From Torymus aiolomorphi (taxonomy: Eukaryota > Arthropoda > Insecta > Hymenoptera > Torymidae): DNA of 64,000 bases. Positions 18,933 through 28,539 of this stretch are shown here, one piece after another. A model generated the notes under the pieces. That model had not been told where the DNA came from and ran no database searches. It saw only the letters and a list, made by a program, of their open reading frames with translations. The position numbers were made by a program, and so were the translations under genes. The DNA is taken from contig CM070875.1 in NCBI GenBank assembly GCA_036365515.1, positions 96,758,128-96,822,127 of the forward strand. The letters are read 5' to 3'. Positions within the stretch are counted from its first letter, which is position 1. Each line of letters opens with the position of its first letter.

Positions 18933-21900
18933 TTAGATTTCTCTCCGTTTCTTATTACTTCCAGTAGTTGACTCACAAGGTCTTTTTAAGCCGAGGAGTG
19001 ATGCTGCAGGAAGCGGCTGTGGGACAGCGAGAGGCGGCTGTGAGACAGCGAGAGGCGGCTGTGAGACAGCAGGAAGTGGCTGCGGGTCTGTAGATATCTG
19101 CTGCCAGACTGCAGGAGGCGAGGCTGAGATCTGCTGGTACTGCTGCTGTTGAAGAGGGTGACTTAAAGAGTCGACTGCTCGAATGAGCTCCTGCTCCAGC
19201 ATCGCTTCATTATATAGGAGCTCTTCTGCGGCGTTCGGCGACTCGCGTTCCCCCTCTCCGGGAGCTTCGTTCTCATTGGCCTGCTCGATCTTCTTGTTGG
19301 CTTGTGGCATGTTGAATGGATTGGTCTGCGGATAGTCTGATGTGTCAAACTCATGGATGTCTTGCCGCATCACGTTATACATGTTGACATCCGTAATCTC
19401 GTAGATCAGACTATCCGTGTCGGTGTACAACAATTTGCCGCTGTCTCCTACACGATCTCGCATATAGTCGTAATGGAATCTATACACGAGTGTTTTCGAC
19501 AAATCCAATACGCTCAAGCCGATGTAAATTGGCTTTCTTATGCAAATCTCCGTTCGCAGCAGTTGTACAGTAACGAGCTCCTCATCAAAGATATCACTGC
19601 TGTGAAAATTCGGTTTGGCGATGAGGGCTTCGGCTCCATAGCGTCCTTTCCATTTGCTAACTAGCTTCACGTCAACACGTTTTCTCTCGTTCTCCATTGT
19701 TTTTCCATAAACAGCGTTGTTGAAAAGTTTAAAAAGCATTTTTTCAAACTCATTCTTGGCTTCCTTCCGTTTTGCACTGTTTAAGTCGATGTACTTTTTG
19801 AGCCAAGGACTCTGGTTGAATCGAATGGCTCGATGTACTTTGACTAAAACTAAGCCATGTTTCAACGCTTGTTTCAGTGCTCGATAGTGTAGCACGTAAC
19901 GATGTTTGTCGTAAAGCGTAGTCATCAATTTCTTTTGCTTGGAACTTGGTGGTGCCATGTGCTCAGAACAGAATGGTAGATCCTTGTGAACATCATGTAG
20001 TGACTCGGGATACTTCAAGTCTATTTCCAGAAAGTATCCAAAATCGCAATCGTCGGGGACGTCCATGAAGTTAAGATTTTCTACGTTGTCCACCCACTTG
20101 AAGCCGCTGTAGGGTAAGGGTTCAGTCATTGCCCATCCATACAAGTTGTTAACGTCGAAGTACATAAAATATTTTTCGTCTTCGTTAGTGTTGTAACCAT
20201 CCTTCATGTATGGGTTGTTCGCTTTTGCATAACGATTGCAACATTGACTAATCCCTCCCCGTATGCCGCGCTCGATAAACAGCAACATATCAACATCAGT
20301 GAGAAGTTTGAGTTTTATCTGTAAAGAAATTAATCGCGAATGTTATAAATGTTATAATCGTAAATTTCAATAATTAAAAAATAAATAACACCGAAAAAAA
20401 TACCTGAGTATATTTAAGCATGGCATCCCAAGTCAATCCGGGCGTCGTGTAATAATGAGCAGGATCCAACTCATACTCGTAAGCCTCAAGACAATTGTTT
20501 CTGAAATTTTCAAAAACTTCAGCCAGCAGTATAACGTCTGTCTTGAGATATAAGTCAGAATATTGCCCAAGGTCTTGAACGTTAAAACTCTCCCAAACGT
20601 TTTGGGCATACTCATAATCCTCGTCGTCTATATGAGCGTTGTATAAACTGCTGAAGAAAGCATCCTTTGAAGGGAGATTCAGCTCTTTCAGCTTGTCAAA
20701 CGATGAGACATAGTCGTAAGGGAATACGCCTTTTCTTTTTAAAAGTGCAATCTGTTCATTAGAAAATCCATCTTGCTTGAACATGCACTCTAAAGTATCG
20801 AGCTTCTCCAAATACGATGATAATTTATCCAAAGACGAGGCCATAAATTTGAAAGAGTCGATAAATCTCAAATTTATGTCTGTACCTTCCACAAACTTTG
20901 TAAAAGATATGTATTTCTCTTTTGTTTGTGGAAGTAGCGAAACTCGTCCTGAGAAGCATGTGGCTATTTCTCTTATAAAAAGATGAGAATCGTATCCACT
21001 CAAGTTGTGAAAAACTATGGGGATCGTTCTCGAGTCCTGGAAGCCAAGATTACATTTACTATGTGCTGGTCCACAATATCTGTAATAATTATAAATTTCA
21101 GTTGTGAGAGAGGGAGAGGGAGAGAGAGAGAAAAAATAAATACTCACTTTCCGGTGAAATGGCAATGATCACGCACTCTCTGGTCATCTTTGGTAAATGG
21201 TTTCTCACAAATATGGCATAGCCGTGCTCGGTTAAACATAATTTTTTCGAGCGATGTTAGATTATTCATCGGCTTTGGATGTTTGTATGAGTCATCCAAC
21301 TTTACAGCCAGTGAGTGGAGACTCTGTACAAACCATTTGGCTGGAGATTCGGCTTGTTCGTTCTCTTGTCTGTAACTTTTATATTCCGAGAGACTATCAT
21401 CATAACTACATTTAATAAAGAAACCAACACTAAATGGCACATGATGCTGGTTCATCGTCAATCACAGGCTTCAATATACATTCAAAGTCTGCGTATATTA
21501 CGAATGGCACACGATTCTTAAAACCAAAGTTTGTAAACTCTAAAGTATTGTTTTTCACCGTTGGAAGTGTGATTTTACACTGATTAATTTTTTCGCAGTC
21601 AATCATATGTTTGGTCAAGTTCTCTTCAGTTCGAAAATAATGTAGACAGCGGTCACAGATGAAAGTTTTGTGGTTACATGATGATAACTGTTTACTACAC
21701 AGTCTTGATAAATTTTTTATCCAAACATAGTGAAATTTAAATTCTATGTTAACATTGTCATCATCGAGAGTCGAGCCATCTTCATCTTCGTCAACATAAT
21801 TAGTTTCGATGAGTAGTAAATTAACGTGCTTTTCTTTTTTGTCAGCTGTCAAGTGGCGTGGTAAGATTTCAAACGCTTCTCCTTTTTTCTTCTTTAAATA

Positions 21901-22854
21901 GTACACATTTACAGAAACGTCATTTTGCTTTTCAAACTTAGTCACTTTTCTGGGATCAACTGGAAACTCAATTCCCTTAAAGTTCAGATCGTTTTGATGT
22001 AATACATAAGACACCACTCGATTGGCATTTTTCTTAGCAGGGTGTAGAGCCGATAGAATTGCCCACTTAAAACATTCATCATCTTGATTTTCTACATTTA
22101 TACAGGCCTTCTTGTTCTTGATGAACGGCGGCAAATCAATGTATGAACTTCCTCTCATCGGATTGAACTTATAAATATTCACAACTAAATTTAAAATTGA
22201 TTTAAGCGACCAGCCCGACTCGCGCTCCTGAAACTCTTCCATATCCGTATCGATTGGATTGTGCACATTCATAACAAACCACTCATTCAAGTCCGTAGTC
22301 GAATATATCGGAATTGTTTTCGTGTTGAAATATTTTATTTCGATTGTCTCTTCGCCATCTTTAACTATCACGTACTCTGCTGCTAACACTGTGTTCATTT
22401 TCAAAGGTTCTTTAAGAGTTTCACTCACTTTTTCGATGAATTCCTTTTTAGCGTCTCTCATGAATGTTAACAAATCAAGGTGTCTTCGGTTTGTAATGAT
22501 ACCCGTCTTTATTCTGTTCTCGAAAGCTGAATCGACCTCATCCCAGCTTACTGAGGGGCCATTTTCATTCGCTTGTAGTCCGGCGCCCACATGATGTTCA
22601 CTTAACAAGCGTAGAATACTCTTTATAAGCGCGATGGCTGCTTGCAACTTTTGTCGATTGGCCACTGATAAGTCTGTTAACTCGGGTCTGAGCTGAGCCA
22701 ATTTTTCAGCTTCCACTAAAGCTTTGCGACCAAGTGCAAACCAATTGCTCACATCATTTTGGTCAGCTGCACCACTTAAAGCCAGACGATACGATTTACA
22801 TAGCACAAGAGCAGTATTTTTGAAGTACTGAGGCATCTTGACCGCGCGAGGCAT
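18933..22854 (-). pseudogene. Protein-primed type B DNA polymerase of Polinton 1, two introns, one frameshift, abnormal tail
   Basis: Exonuclease motifs are VIYADFECIL (Exo I), VFHNLSGYDSH (Exo II) and YSDLYLKTDV (Exo III). Polymerase motifs are DVNNLYGWAM (A), NNAVYGKTMEN (B) and YTDTDSLIYE (C). Introns with GT-AG ends lie at 21080-21147 (68 nt) and 20319-20403 (85 nt), and the frame is kept across both. A one-base shift near 21440 breaks the N-terminal half from the rest. Soon after motif C the normal C-terminal domain is missing. The frame instead enters about 105 residues rich in Gln and Pro, ending in a basic SNKKRREI. I chose the start at 22854 (MPRAVKMPQY) because the TATA (near 22888) and TCATTCG (22856-22862) place the transcript start just upstream of it. 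Confidence 0.88.
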
Positions 22855-22855
22855 T

Positions 22856-23024
22856 CGAATGACTCTCCGCCGCACGCACACCTCCTTTTATCTAAAAAAT
22901 TCGCGAAAAGAGATCGATTCTGATTGGTTGTTGGAATCGTGGTGGGGGAAAAATGCTGTGATTGGTTAAACAATTCGAGGGGGTGACTATAAAATAAGCA
23001 GCGAGACGTTGAAAACCTCATTCG
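22856..23024. promoter_or_regulatory. Divergent promoters of PolB (minus) and QGF gene 2 (plus)
   Basis: Minus: GATAAAAGG (about 22884-22892) then TCATTCG (22856-22862). Plus: TATAAAA (22988-22994) then TCATTCG (23018-23024). Both spacings are 30 nt, and the initiator is identical in the two genes. Confidence 0.75.
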
Positions 23025-23062
23025 CTCCTTTGCTCTCGTTCGAGAACAGTCACAGCAGCAAG

Positions 23063-23646
23063 ATGAAGTATATTGTTGATGTCCAAGGTTTCAAGATTAC
23101 CTTGAATGAATTCATCTTCAAGGAAGTAGCCATCATCCCTCTCGAGGAAGATCCTACACCATTCGTTTTCCTATTTAAACCACCTTATGCATGGGACAAA
23201 TTGTTGGACAAAAACAAGTCTGAAAATCGCTGGCTTGAACAAAATTTCCATGGAATAATGTGGAGAGCAGGCAACATCCCATACGATGAACTAAAAAACA
23301 CTAAGTGGTGTACTCTTTGGAGCAGAGATTTACGTGAAGGGACTGGAGAAAAGTAGATGGTTGAAGAGATTTTTTCCCGATCAGTAAGCTATTTTTTGTT
23401 ATAAAATTATTTTGATAAAAAATTTTTTTCATAATATTAATTTTCAGATTAGTTATCAATATCGAGGAGATGGGATGTTCTTCATTGAAAAGTCTACCTA
23501 CAGAAACAGTCTCATGTACCAACCATACTGCCTGTAATTTTCCAGTATGCGCACTTCGAAACGCGCTGGTAATGGAAAAATGGATGCTCGAGCAGCAACA
23601 GCAGCCCAAAAATATGAATGAATCCTTTCATTTCATGTACATTTGA
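23063..23646 (+). pseudogene. QGF-family protein 2, one intron and one frameshift
   Basis: The start MKYIVDVQGFKITLNEF at 23063 follows a TATA/TCATTCG promoter by about 40 nt. Family motifs are FKEVAIIPL, WLEQNFHGIMW, then, after a one-base shift near 23302, EIYVKGLEKSRWLKRFF. A 64-nt intron (23384-23447, GT-AG) joins in frame to VINIEEMGCSSLKSL and a C-x2-H-x7-C segment (SCTNHTACNFPVCAL). The protein ends at 23646 after a glutamine-rich tail. It is more diverged from the 12274 and 52117 copies than they are from each other. The GLEK..WL element is well conserved. Function unknown; see QGF protein 1. Confidence 0.75.
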
Positions 23647-23732
23647 ATTTTATATATATATGTTGTACATTTATTATAAGTTAATAAATGTATATTTTTT
23701 TAAATTTGAGTTCCATTTTTTTTTAACATATA

Positions 23733-23734
<2 letters not shown>

Positions 23735-23804
<70 letters not shown>

Positions 23805-23805
23805 A
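23735..23805. repeat. (AAT)n(TA)n microsatellite
   Basis: Short AAT run followed by about 40 bp of TA in the 3' flank of the second QGF gene. Confidence 0.9.
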
Positions 23806-23843
23806 ATGAATATGTTTGTTTCAATGTTTAAAAAATATTTGGT

Positions 23844-23885
23844 GGCCCTGAAAAGGGCCGATTGGTTTTAGTCCTGAAAAGGACT
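23844..23885 (-). promoter_or_regulatory. Two histone-type 3' stem-loops after the 24367 gene
   Basis: On the minus strand, 3 nt after the stop codon, AGTCCT-TTTC-AGGACT (23870-23885), then GGCCCT-TTTC-AGGGCC (23844-23859). The second has flanks CCAATC and ACCA, close to the histone mRNA consensus that binds stem-loop binding protein. G at stem position 2, three pyrimidines, the U-A closing pair and the UUUC loop are all kept. Confidence 0.75.
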
Positions 23886-23887
23886 GA

Positions 23888-24367
23888 TTAAACAGTGAAA
23901 TTGAGACGACGACGGACTCTCACCATTGAATCGTCACCGCTATCGTCGTCGCGAGGCCGTTTCTTGGGCATCTTCACCGGAGACATAGTGCCCGAGGAGA
24001 CGTCGATGCACATCGGCGACGAGCCTAGCTCGATAACTTCGTGCTTCTCCAAGAAACCAGGAGAAAAGCACGAAGGCACCGGCGAAAGCGAAGACGGCGG
24101 CGACAGTGGCGGCAACACAAGGGGCGGGCAGTGCGGCGATTGATCAACAAACACCTCCAACGACTTCGGCATCCGTTGTAGTGTGAACCACGATGATGAT
24201 GGTTGCGGAGATGGAATTGGCGATGAGGTAGCCAGCGGTGGTGATATCACCGCAGACAGCACGCCATCGCTATCCATCATCACGTCGGAAGTCCAGCTGA
24301 AGTCGTCGTCGGCCCACTGCATCTCCTTGAGGTTGCTACTCAGCATGGATGAGTTTTCGCTCTCCAT
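23888..24367 (-). CDS. Ser/Pro-rich acidic protein with basic C-terminus (unknown)
   Basis: I chose the start MESENSSMLSSNLKEMQ at 24367 because TATAAAA lies at 24408-24414 and a TCATTCG initiator at 24377-24383, which puts the earlier ATG upstream of transcription start. The protein of about 159 aa is acidic at the N-terminus, low-complexity Ser/Pro in the middle, and basic at the C-terminus (KMPKKRPRDDD, VRVRRRLNFTV), which looks like a nuclear localisation signal. No domain is recognised. The mRNA would end in the paired histone-type stem-loops 3 nt past the stop. The peptide MLSSNLKEM.WADDD recurs in gene 25180-25754. GC-rich codons contrast with the rest of the element. Confidence 0.6.
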   Translation of the reverse strand: MESENSSMLSSNLKEMQWADDDFSWTSDVMMDSDGVLSAVISPPLATSSPIPSPQPSSSWFTLQRMPKSLEVFVDQSPHCPPLVLPPLSPPSSLSPVPSCFSPGFLEKHEVIELGSSPMCIDVSSGTMSPVKMPKKRPRDDDSGDDSMVRVRRRLNFTV

Positions 24368-24376
24368 GTTTGGAAG

Positions 24377-24414
24377 CGAATGAGATGTGAGAGGCAAACG
24401 CATCTGCTTTTATA
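24377..24414 (-). promoter_or_regulatory. Promoter of the 24367 gene
   Basis: TATAAAA (24414-24408) precedes TCATTCG (24383-24377) by 30 nt on the minus strand. Confidence 0.7.
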
Positions 24415-24419
24415 ATTAA

Positions 24420-25037
24420 AGCGCGGCCCGAGGCGTCGCCGCTACGATAGTGGGGGTAAAGAATGCGAAAATCGTTCTTTACTTACGAAACGTATAAATA
24501 AAACAGTTAACGCGCGTATTCTTTATTCTTCTTTTGACTTTCGACTTATGAACATGATTAAGTTAGTTACTTTTCAATTTAAAAGTTGCTTGTTAGTCCA
24601 AAGTTCGTTTCAATTAATATTAAAATAATGAAATTTTCTTATACAATTTATTTAGTTTTACACATACTAAAGAATTCAATCTTCAAAATTCAAACAAATC
24701 AATTTTGACGCTTACTCTATGTAGACTAATCAAATAGCTACAGTCAATTCACGTATTATTTTTTTTTTCTGTTTTAAAGTTATAATCATCAACATCAAGT
24801 TAATTTTTTAATTTAAAGTATGCGAATTGCAATAGAATCTTTAAAAAATTTGTTGAGTATAATATTTAGGTATATGAATGTTAAAGGAAAAAATATTTAG
24901 AAATTATTTAAAAATAATGATAGATTCATTAAAAAAAAATTTCTGAATATGCAATTTACACACATACATCATATATATATAGTCTAAAGATTATGTTTTT
25001 TAAATAAATTGTTTGTTACTATATTTTATATATTTTT
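24420..25037. other. AT-rich spacer, no gene seen
   Basis: No open frame with a family signature. It lies upstream of one S/P-rich gene and downstream of the stem-loops of the other. Confidence 0.5.
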
Positions 25038-25158
25038 AGCTCTGAAAAGAGCTGATTATAACACACATAGAAATAAATATATTTATCCACGTTAATATAT
25101 GTAGGGCCCTGAAAAGGGCCGATTATATGTATGTATGTGTTTGGCCCTGAAAAGGGCC
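25038..25158 (-). promoter_or_regulatory. Three histone-type 3' stem-loops after the 25754 gene
   Basis: On the minus strand in order after the stop at 25180: GGCCCT-TTTC-AGGGCC (25143-25158), the same again (25105-25120), and AGCTCT-TTTC-AGAGCT (25038-25053). Each is preceded by AATC, as are the two at 23844-23885. The change GGCCCT/AGGGCC to AGCTCT/AGAGCT is fully compensated. Confidence 0.75.
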
Positions 25159-25179
25159 GATTATTTAATCGTCGATTAT

Positions 25180-25754
25180 TTAGTCGTCGTCGGCCCAGTG
25201 CATCTCCTTGAGGTTGCTACTCAGCATGTCAATTTTGACGCTCTCCGTTGCCGTTTCGTCGGTGGTGGTGGTGGTAATGATGGTGATCGTCCCCGTTTGG
25301 CAGAACGAGGAACGTCACCATCGTGCTCATCATCAGTGATGATGATCAGCTCTGGTGTTGATTTGTCGGCTGAAATTTCCATCACCGACGAATCTTCCTC
25401 CGCTACCTCCATCACCGATGCCCGCACTTCCTCCGCTACCACCATCGTCGATGCCCGCCCTTCCCACTGAATGTGGTCAGCGGGGACCGCGTGGTATACG
25501 CCGTCCCCCTCATAAAACATCACTGGTGATGGCGGTGTGAGAGGTGGCGGGGTTGGTGACGATGCCCTCGATGCATTGAGCCCCATCAACAAGGCATCGA
25601 AGTCCTCCATCTACTCGGCGCAATCAGGGAGTCCTTCGACGCCGAACTCTTCACAGCCGTCGAGAGCCTCCAAGCCTTCCAGGATGGCTCGTCGAAAAGA
25701 GTCGTCGTTCTCGAAGTTCTGCAGGATGTAGTTGGCTGCGTTAAACGAGTCCAT
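25180..25754 (-). pseudogene. Second S/P-rich acidic protein with basic C-terminus, in-frame stop and frameshift
   Basis: The frame from ATG at 25754 (MDSFNAANYILQNFENDDSF) runs to a TAG at 25611-25613 and continues directly with MEDFDALLMGLNAS. The middle is Pro/Ser-rich and acidic; near the end are KRGRSPSLPPPPP and TKRQRR, a probable nuclear localisation signal. The open frame ends at 25221, but shifting one frame gives a C-terminus MLSSNLKEMHWADDD that stops at 25180, 21 nt before the first stem-loop. That peptide and 47 nt of DNA (25182-25228) match the N-terminal coding region of the 24367 gene with one mismatch. Promoter: TATAA 25795-25791, TCAGT 25766-25762. Confidence 0.5.
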
Positions 25755-25978
25755 TGCTCGGACTGATACCGAACGAAGAGCAACGCGCAGTTATATGCCC
25801 TCCCGCGGAGCTGCTCCGGTCCAATCAGCGGCCGCGAGCGCTTTTAGCCACGCGCGAAGGAGAGTGCGCCCGCAATCCGCGGCTTAACAGCGCTAAAGAC
25901 GAAAAAGTCGTCTAATGCCCTATAGTAGTATCAGCGATCGCTTGCGAGTGCCGCCTGGAGGAGGGAGCGTGCGCGAAG

Positions 25979-26215
25979 GCGAAAAAGTCATTTCGCGCTC
26001 GGCCGCGGTGCGAGCAGGAGGCCCCGCGCGCGTGCGCACAAGGGTGCCGCGGGGAGGGGGGGTGAAATAGCGAAAAAGCCACTTCGCGCCCGGCCGCGGT
26101 TCGAGCAGGAGCTCTCGCGCATGCGCACGAAATGTGGCGGCGCTACCGCCGCGTGACGTTGTAAAGAGAGCGAAAGGCATTTCGCGATCGGCAGCGGTAC
26201 GAGCAGCATCCCTCT
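25979..26215. repeat. Three GC-rich direct repeats of about 95 bp
   Basis: Units begin 'gcgaaaaagtcatttcgcgc' at about 25979, a close copy at 26070, and 'gcgaaaggcatttcgcgatc' at 26169, each followed by a variant of 'cggccgcggt.cgagcaggag'. The 'gcgaaa...tttcgcg' part is itself an inverted repeat. Minus-strand open frames here are side effects of GC richness. Confidence 0.7.
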
Positions 26216-26309
26216 CCCATGGACTACAAAGGCAGTGCATCCGTCAGCTTCAAGTGTCTACGAAGACAACGTCGAGGATGGACAATGGAGGTGTATGTGT
26301 GTTGAGGTA

Positions 26310-26682
26310 TCTCTCTCTCTCTCGGACACGACAAATAACGTAGGAAGTTATAAAATTGCCGTGTCCTTTCTCTCTCTCTCTCTCTCTCTCGCTCTCTTTC
26401 TCTCTCTCTCGCGGATACGGCAAATAAATAACGTAGGAATTTATAAATATTGCCGTGTCCTTTCTCTCTCTCTCTGTCTCTCATTGACACAGCAATCTGC
26501 TCTTTTTAGAGCAATAACGTAGGAATGCTGCAGTGTCCTTTCTCTCTCACTTTTCTCTCTCTCACACACACATACGCACGCACGCACACTCATTGACACG
26601 ACAGCGAGGACGGCGAAACGGACACAGCAACAACGATCGTCGCCAGGAAGCGGTGAAGGTAAGTTTTTTAAATCTTTCGCTC

Positions 26683-26778
<96 letters not shown>

Positions 26779-26923
26779 TTACACCTTTTTTAGTATTCCG
26801 CGAGTGTTTCATGTGTGTTTTCGCGAGTGTTATTGCGAGTGTTCGCGAGTGTTCGCTTTCGTTTCCTCGATGAATACGAGGTTAGTCTCGCGGATTTCAC
26901 GTATGCGCTTCCGCGAGTGTATA

Positions 26924-26961
<38 letters not shown>

Positions 26962-27131
26962 CTCACGCTTGCTTCCTCGATATCTCGCTCACCGACCGCG
27001 AGGTTACTTTTCTTCTCGCGGACGACACGGGATCTCGCACATGTTTTCTCTCTCTCTCTCTCGCTCGCCGACGCTGACATGTGCGAAGTTACTTTTCTTC
27101 TCGCGGACGACACGGGATCTCGCTCATCTTT

Positions 27132-27165
<34 letters not shown>

Positions 27166-27175
27166 GCCGATGGCA
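26310..27175. repeat. CT-rich arrays with embedded hairpin units
   Basis: Long CT runs (longest about 26680-26775) separate short units. Three units between 26324 and 26538 share 'aataac' and 'gtaggaa' and are bounded by complementary ends, for example ggacacgaca (26324-26333) with tgccgtgtcc (26357-26366). Two further units near 27003-27060 and 27085-27140 share 'cttctcgcggacgacacggg'. The GA or CT 'proteins' readable here are artefacts. Confidence 0.8.
26498..26513 (+). promoter_or_regulatory. Histone-type stem-loop, plus strand, isolated copy
   Basis: TGCTCT-TTTT-AGAGCA with AATC before the stem. It lies inside the third hairpin unit of the CT-rich array. Confidence 0.55.
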
Positions 27176-27396
27176 ATAATTTTACTTTCATATTAGAGAG
27201 GTTAATGTGCCGTATGGTCTATAACATCTCTTTTTCTTTCCCTCTTTCGTGTGTAATTAATATTTCATACTGTGTATTTTTCAGATGTAAGAACGTCAGT
27301 CGCTCATCAACCTAGGGACGCCTGGTAAAACAATTCATTAGTTAAGTATTACCATATTTTATTTATATTCATATTTATGTATATATTTGTATAAAC

Positions 27397-27433
27397 TGCT
27401 CTTTTCAGAGCAATGAGAACAAACAATTTATGT

Positions 27434-27474
<41 letters not shown>

Positions 27475-27645
27475 GTATTTAAACTGCTCTTTTAAGAGCA
27501 TATGGAACATGCTATTTATATATTTTTAAAACTGCTCTTTTCAGAGCAATTAAAAAATTATATATGTATTTGTATTAAACTGCTCTTTTAAGAGCTAAAG
27601 GAACATTCTGTTTATATATTTTTTAAAATTGCTCTTGTCAGAGCA
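27397..27645 (+). promoter_or_regulatory. Array of five histone-type stem-loops, plus strand
   Basis: TGCTCT/AGAGCA stems occur at 27397-27412 (loop TTTC), 27485-27500 (TTTA), 27533-27548 (TTTC), 27581-27596 (TTTA, outer pair lost) and 27630-27645 (TGTC). The last four are 48-49 nt apart; the first gap is 88 nt and holds a TA microsatellite. Spacers are AT-rich and variable, while the stems are kept. Stems have the G at position 2, pyrimidines at 3-5 and U-A closing pair of the histone consensus; the loops TTTC and TTTA fit it, TGTC does not fully. Confidence 0.7.
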
Positions 27646-28067
27646 CTTTTTAAACTATTCGTAGGGCATAATATATCTATCTCTCTTTCCTCTCTCATTC
27701 TCACTCTCTTCCGCATACTCTATATTAATACATTTTTTATTTTTCAGTCAACGTGGAAGCCATCGCCGTTGGATCACTAGGATGTCTCCACACACTACGC
27801 GACAAGGCTACCACACACATACTGGACTTCGATAGGTTAGTATTCTTTCGCGCGCTTTTTCTACAAAATCATAGTGGGGGGAGGGGGGGTATCATAATAA
27901 ATATTCATTTTTTTATGTTTCCAGTTTGGCAACGAGGACGCCCTCGCCGATGGAGACAATCGAGCACTTCGACCTCGTCATATGCCCAGCAGCTCGTCGT
28001 ATGTATGTCAACTTTGGGTAAGTATGAAAATTTTAGATAATGATACCCACTTGTGCTGCCCGCTCGT

Positions 28068-28517
28068 GATGCAGTGCTGCAGGCTGACAAGCAGCAGGCC
28101 GCCCGCTGCTCGCCGGCCGACTGCTTGCCGCGGACCGCTGGCCGTTCGCTGCCGGCAGCCCGCTCCTCGCCCCTCAGGACCCTCATTGCGGCTCGCCTAG
28201 AACGGGGCAAGACCTGACCATGATCCGGAATCAGTAGGCCGATTCCCCCGTTTTCCCGTACGGGTGAGTCAGAACCGATTCTGGATCGAAAAAGGTCTGG
28301 GTTATTTGGCCTCGTGCAATGACGGGTGAGCCAGAAACCCTAGGCTGGTTCTGGCTCAAACAGGTTGCGACTTAATATGGGTTATTGACTCCCATGCAAT
28401 TGTGGGTGAGCCAGAAACCCTAGGCCGGTTCTGGCTCAAACAGGTCACGACCTGGTATATGGGTTAATGACCATTACGCAATTGCGGGTGAGCCAGAACC
28501 GGCCTAGCTTATCTACT
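28068..28517 (-). repeat. Polinton 1 right terminal inverted repeat
   Basis: Reverse complement of 11420-11918, missing the extra outermost sub-repeat. It ends ...GCTTATCTACT, the complement of the left tip. Differences between the arms are few, mostly single bases. Confidence 0.93.
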
Positions 28518-28539
28518 TACATATATAAGCTATGAAAGA

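Larger units (their letters stand above)
26260..28017 (+). other. Candidate spliced transcript of the Polinton 1 right arm
   Basis: Consensus splice sites on the plus strand outline short exons: an exon ending at a 'gaag|gtaagt' donor near 26658; an exon after 'tttttcag' at about 27285 ending near 27325 ('|gtaaaa'); an exon after 'ttttcag' at about 27748 ending near 27837 ('|gttagt'); and an exon after 'tttccag' at about 27925 ending near 28017 ('|gtaagt'). I cannot find a convincing protein across them. Plus-strand histone-type stem-loops lie in the introns. Exon calls are tentative. Confidence 0.3.
11420..28517. mobile_element. Polinton 1 (Maverick-like, about 17.1 kb)
   Basis: Inverted terminal repeats of about 0.5 kb begin AGTAGATAAGC and end with its complement. 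Flanking hexamers are tagata (11414-11419) and tacata (28518-28523), a 6-bp target duplication with one mismatch; 6 bp is the Polinton hallmark. Contents: QGF protein, capsid-like protein, 48-aa basic protein, penton-like protein and PLA2 on the minus strand; ATPase, a conserved protein, fibre-like protein and integrase on the plus strand; OB-like protein and PolB on the minus strand; a second QGF protein; then an unusual right arm with S/P-rich genes, histone-like stem-loops and CT-rich repeats. Several genes are broken, so the copy is defective. Confidence 0.95.

Noticed and set aside
25920..26240. Minus-strand Arg/Ala-rich frames of 73-106 aa
   Set aside because: GC-rich direct repeats keep several frames open at once; no family resemblance.
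26224..27315. Several overlapping 70-166 aa frames on both strands
   Set aside because: All are driven by CT/GA repeats; no domain and no consistent frame across the predicted exons.
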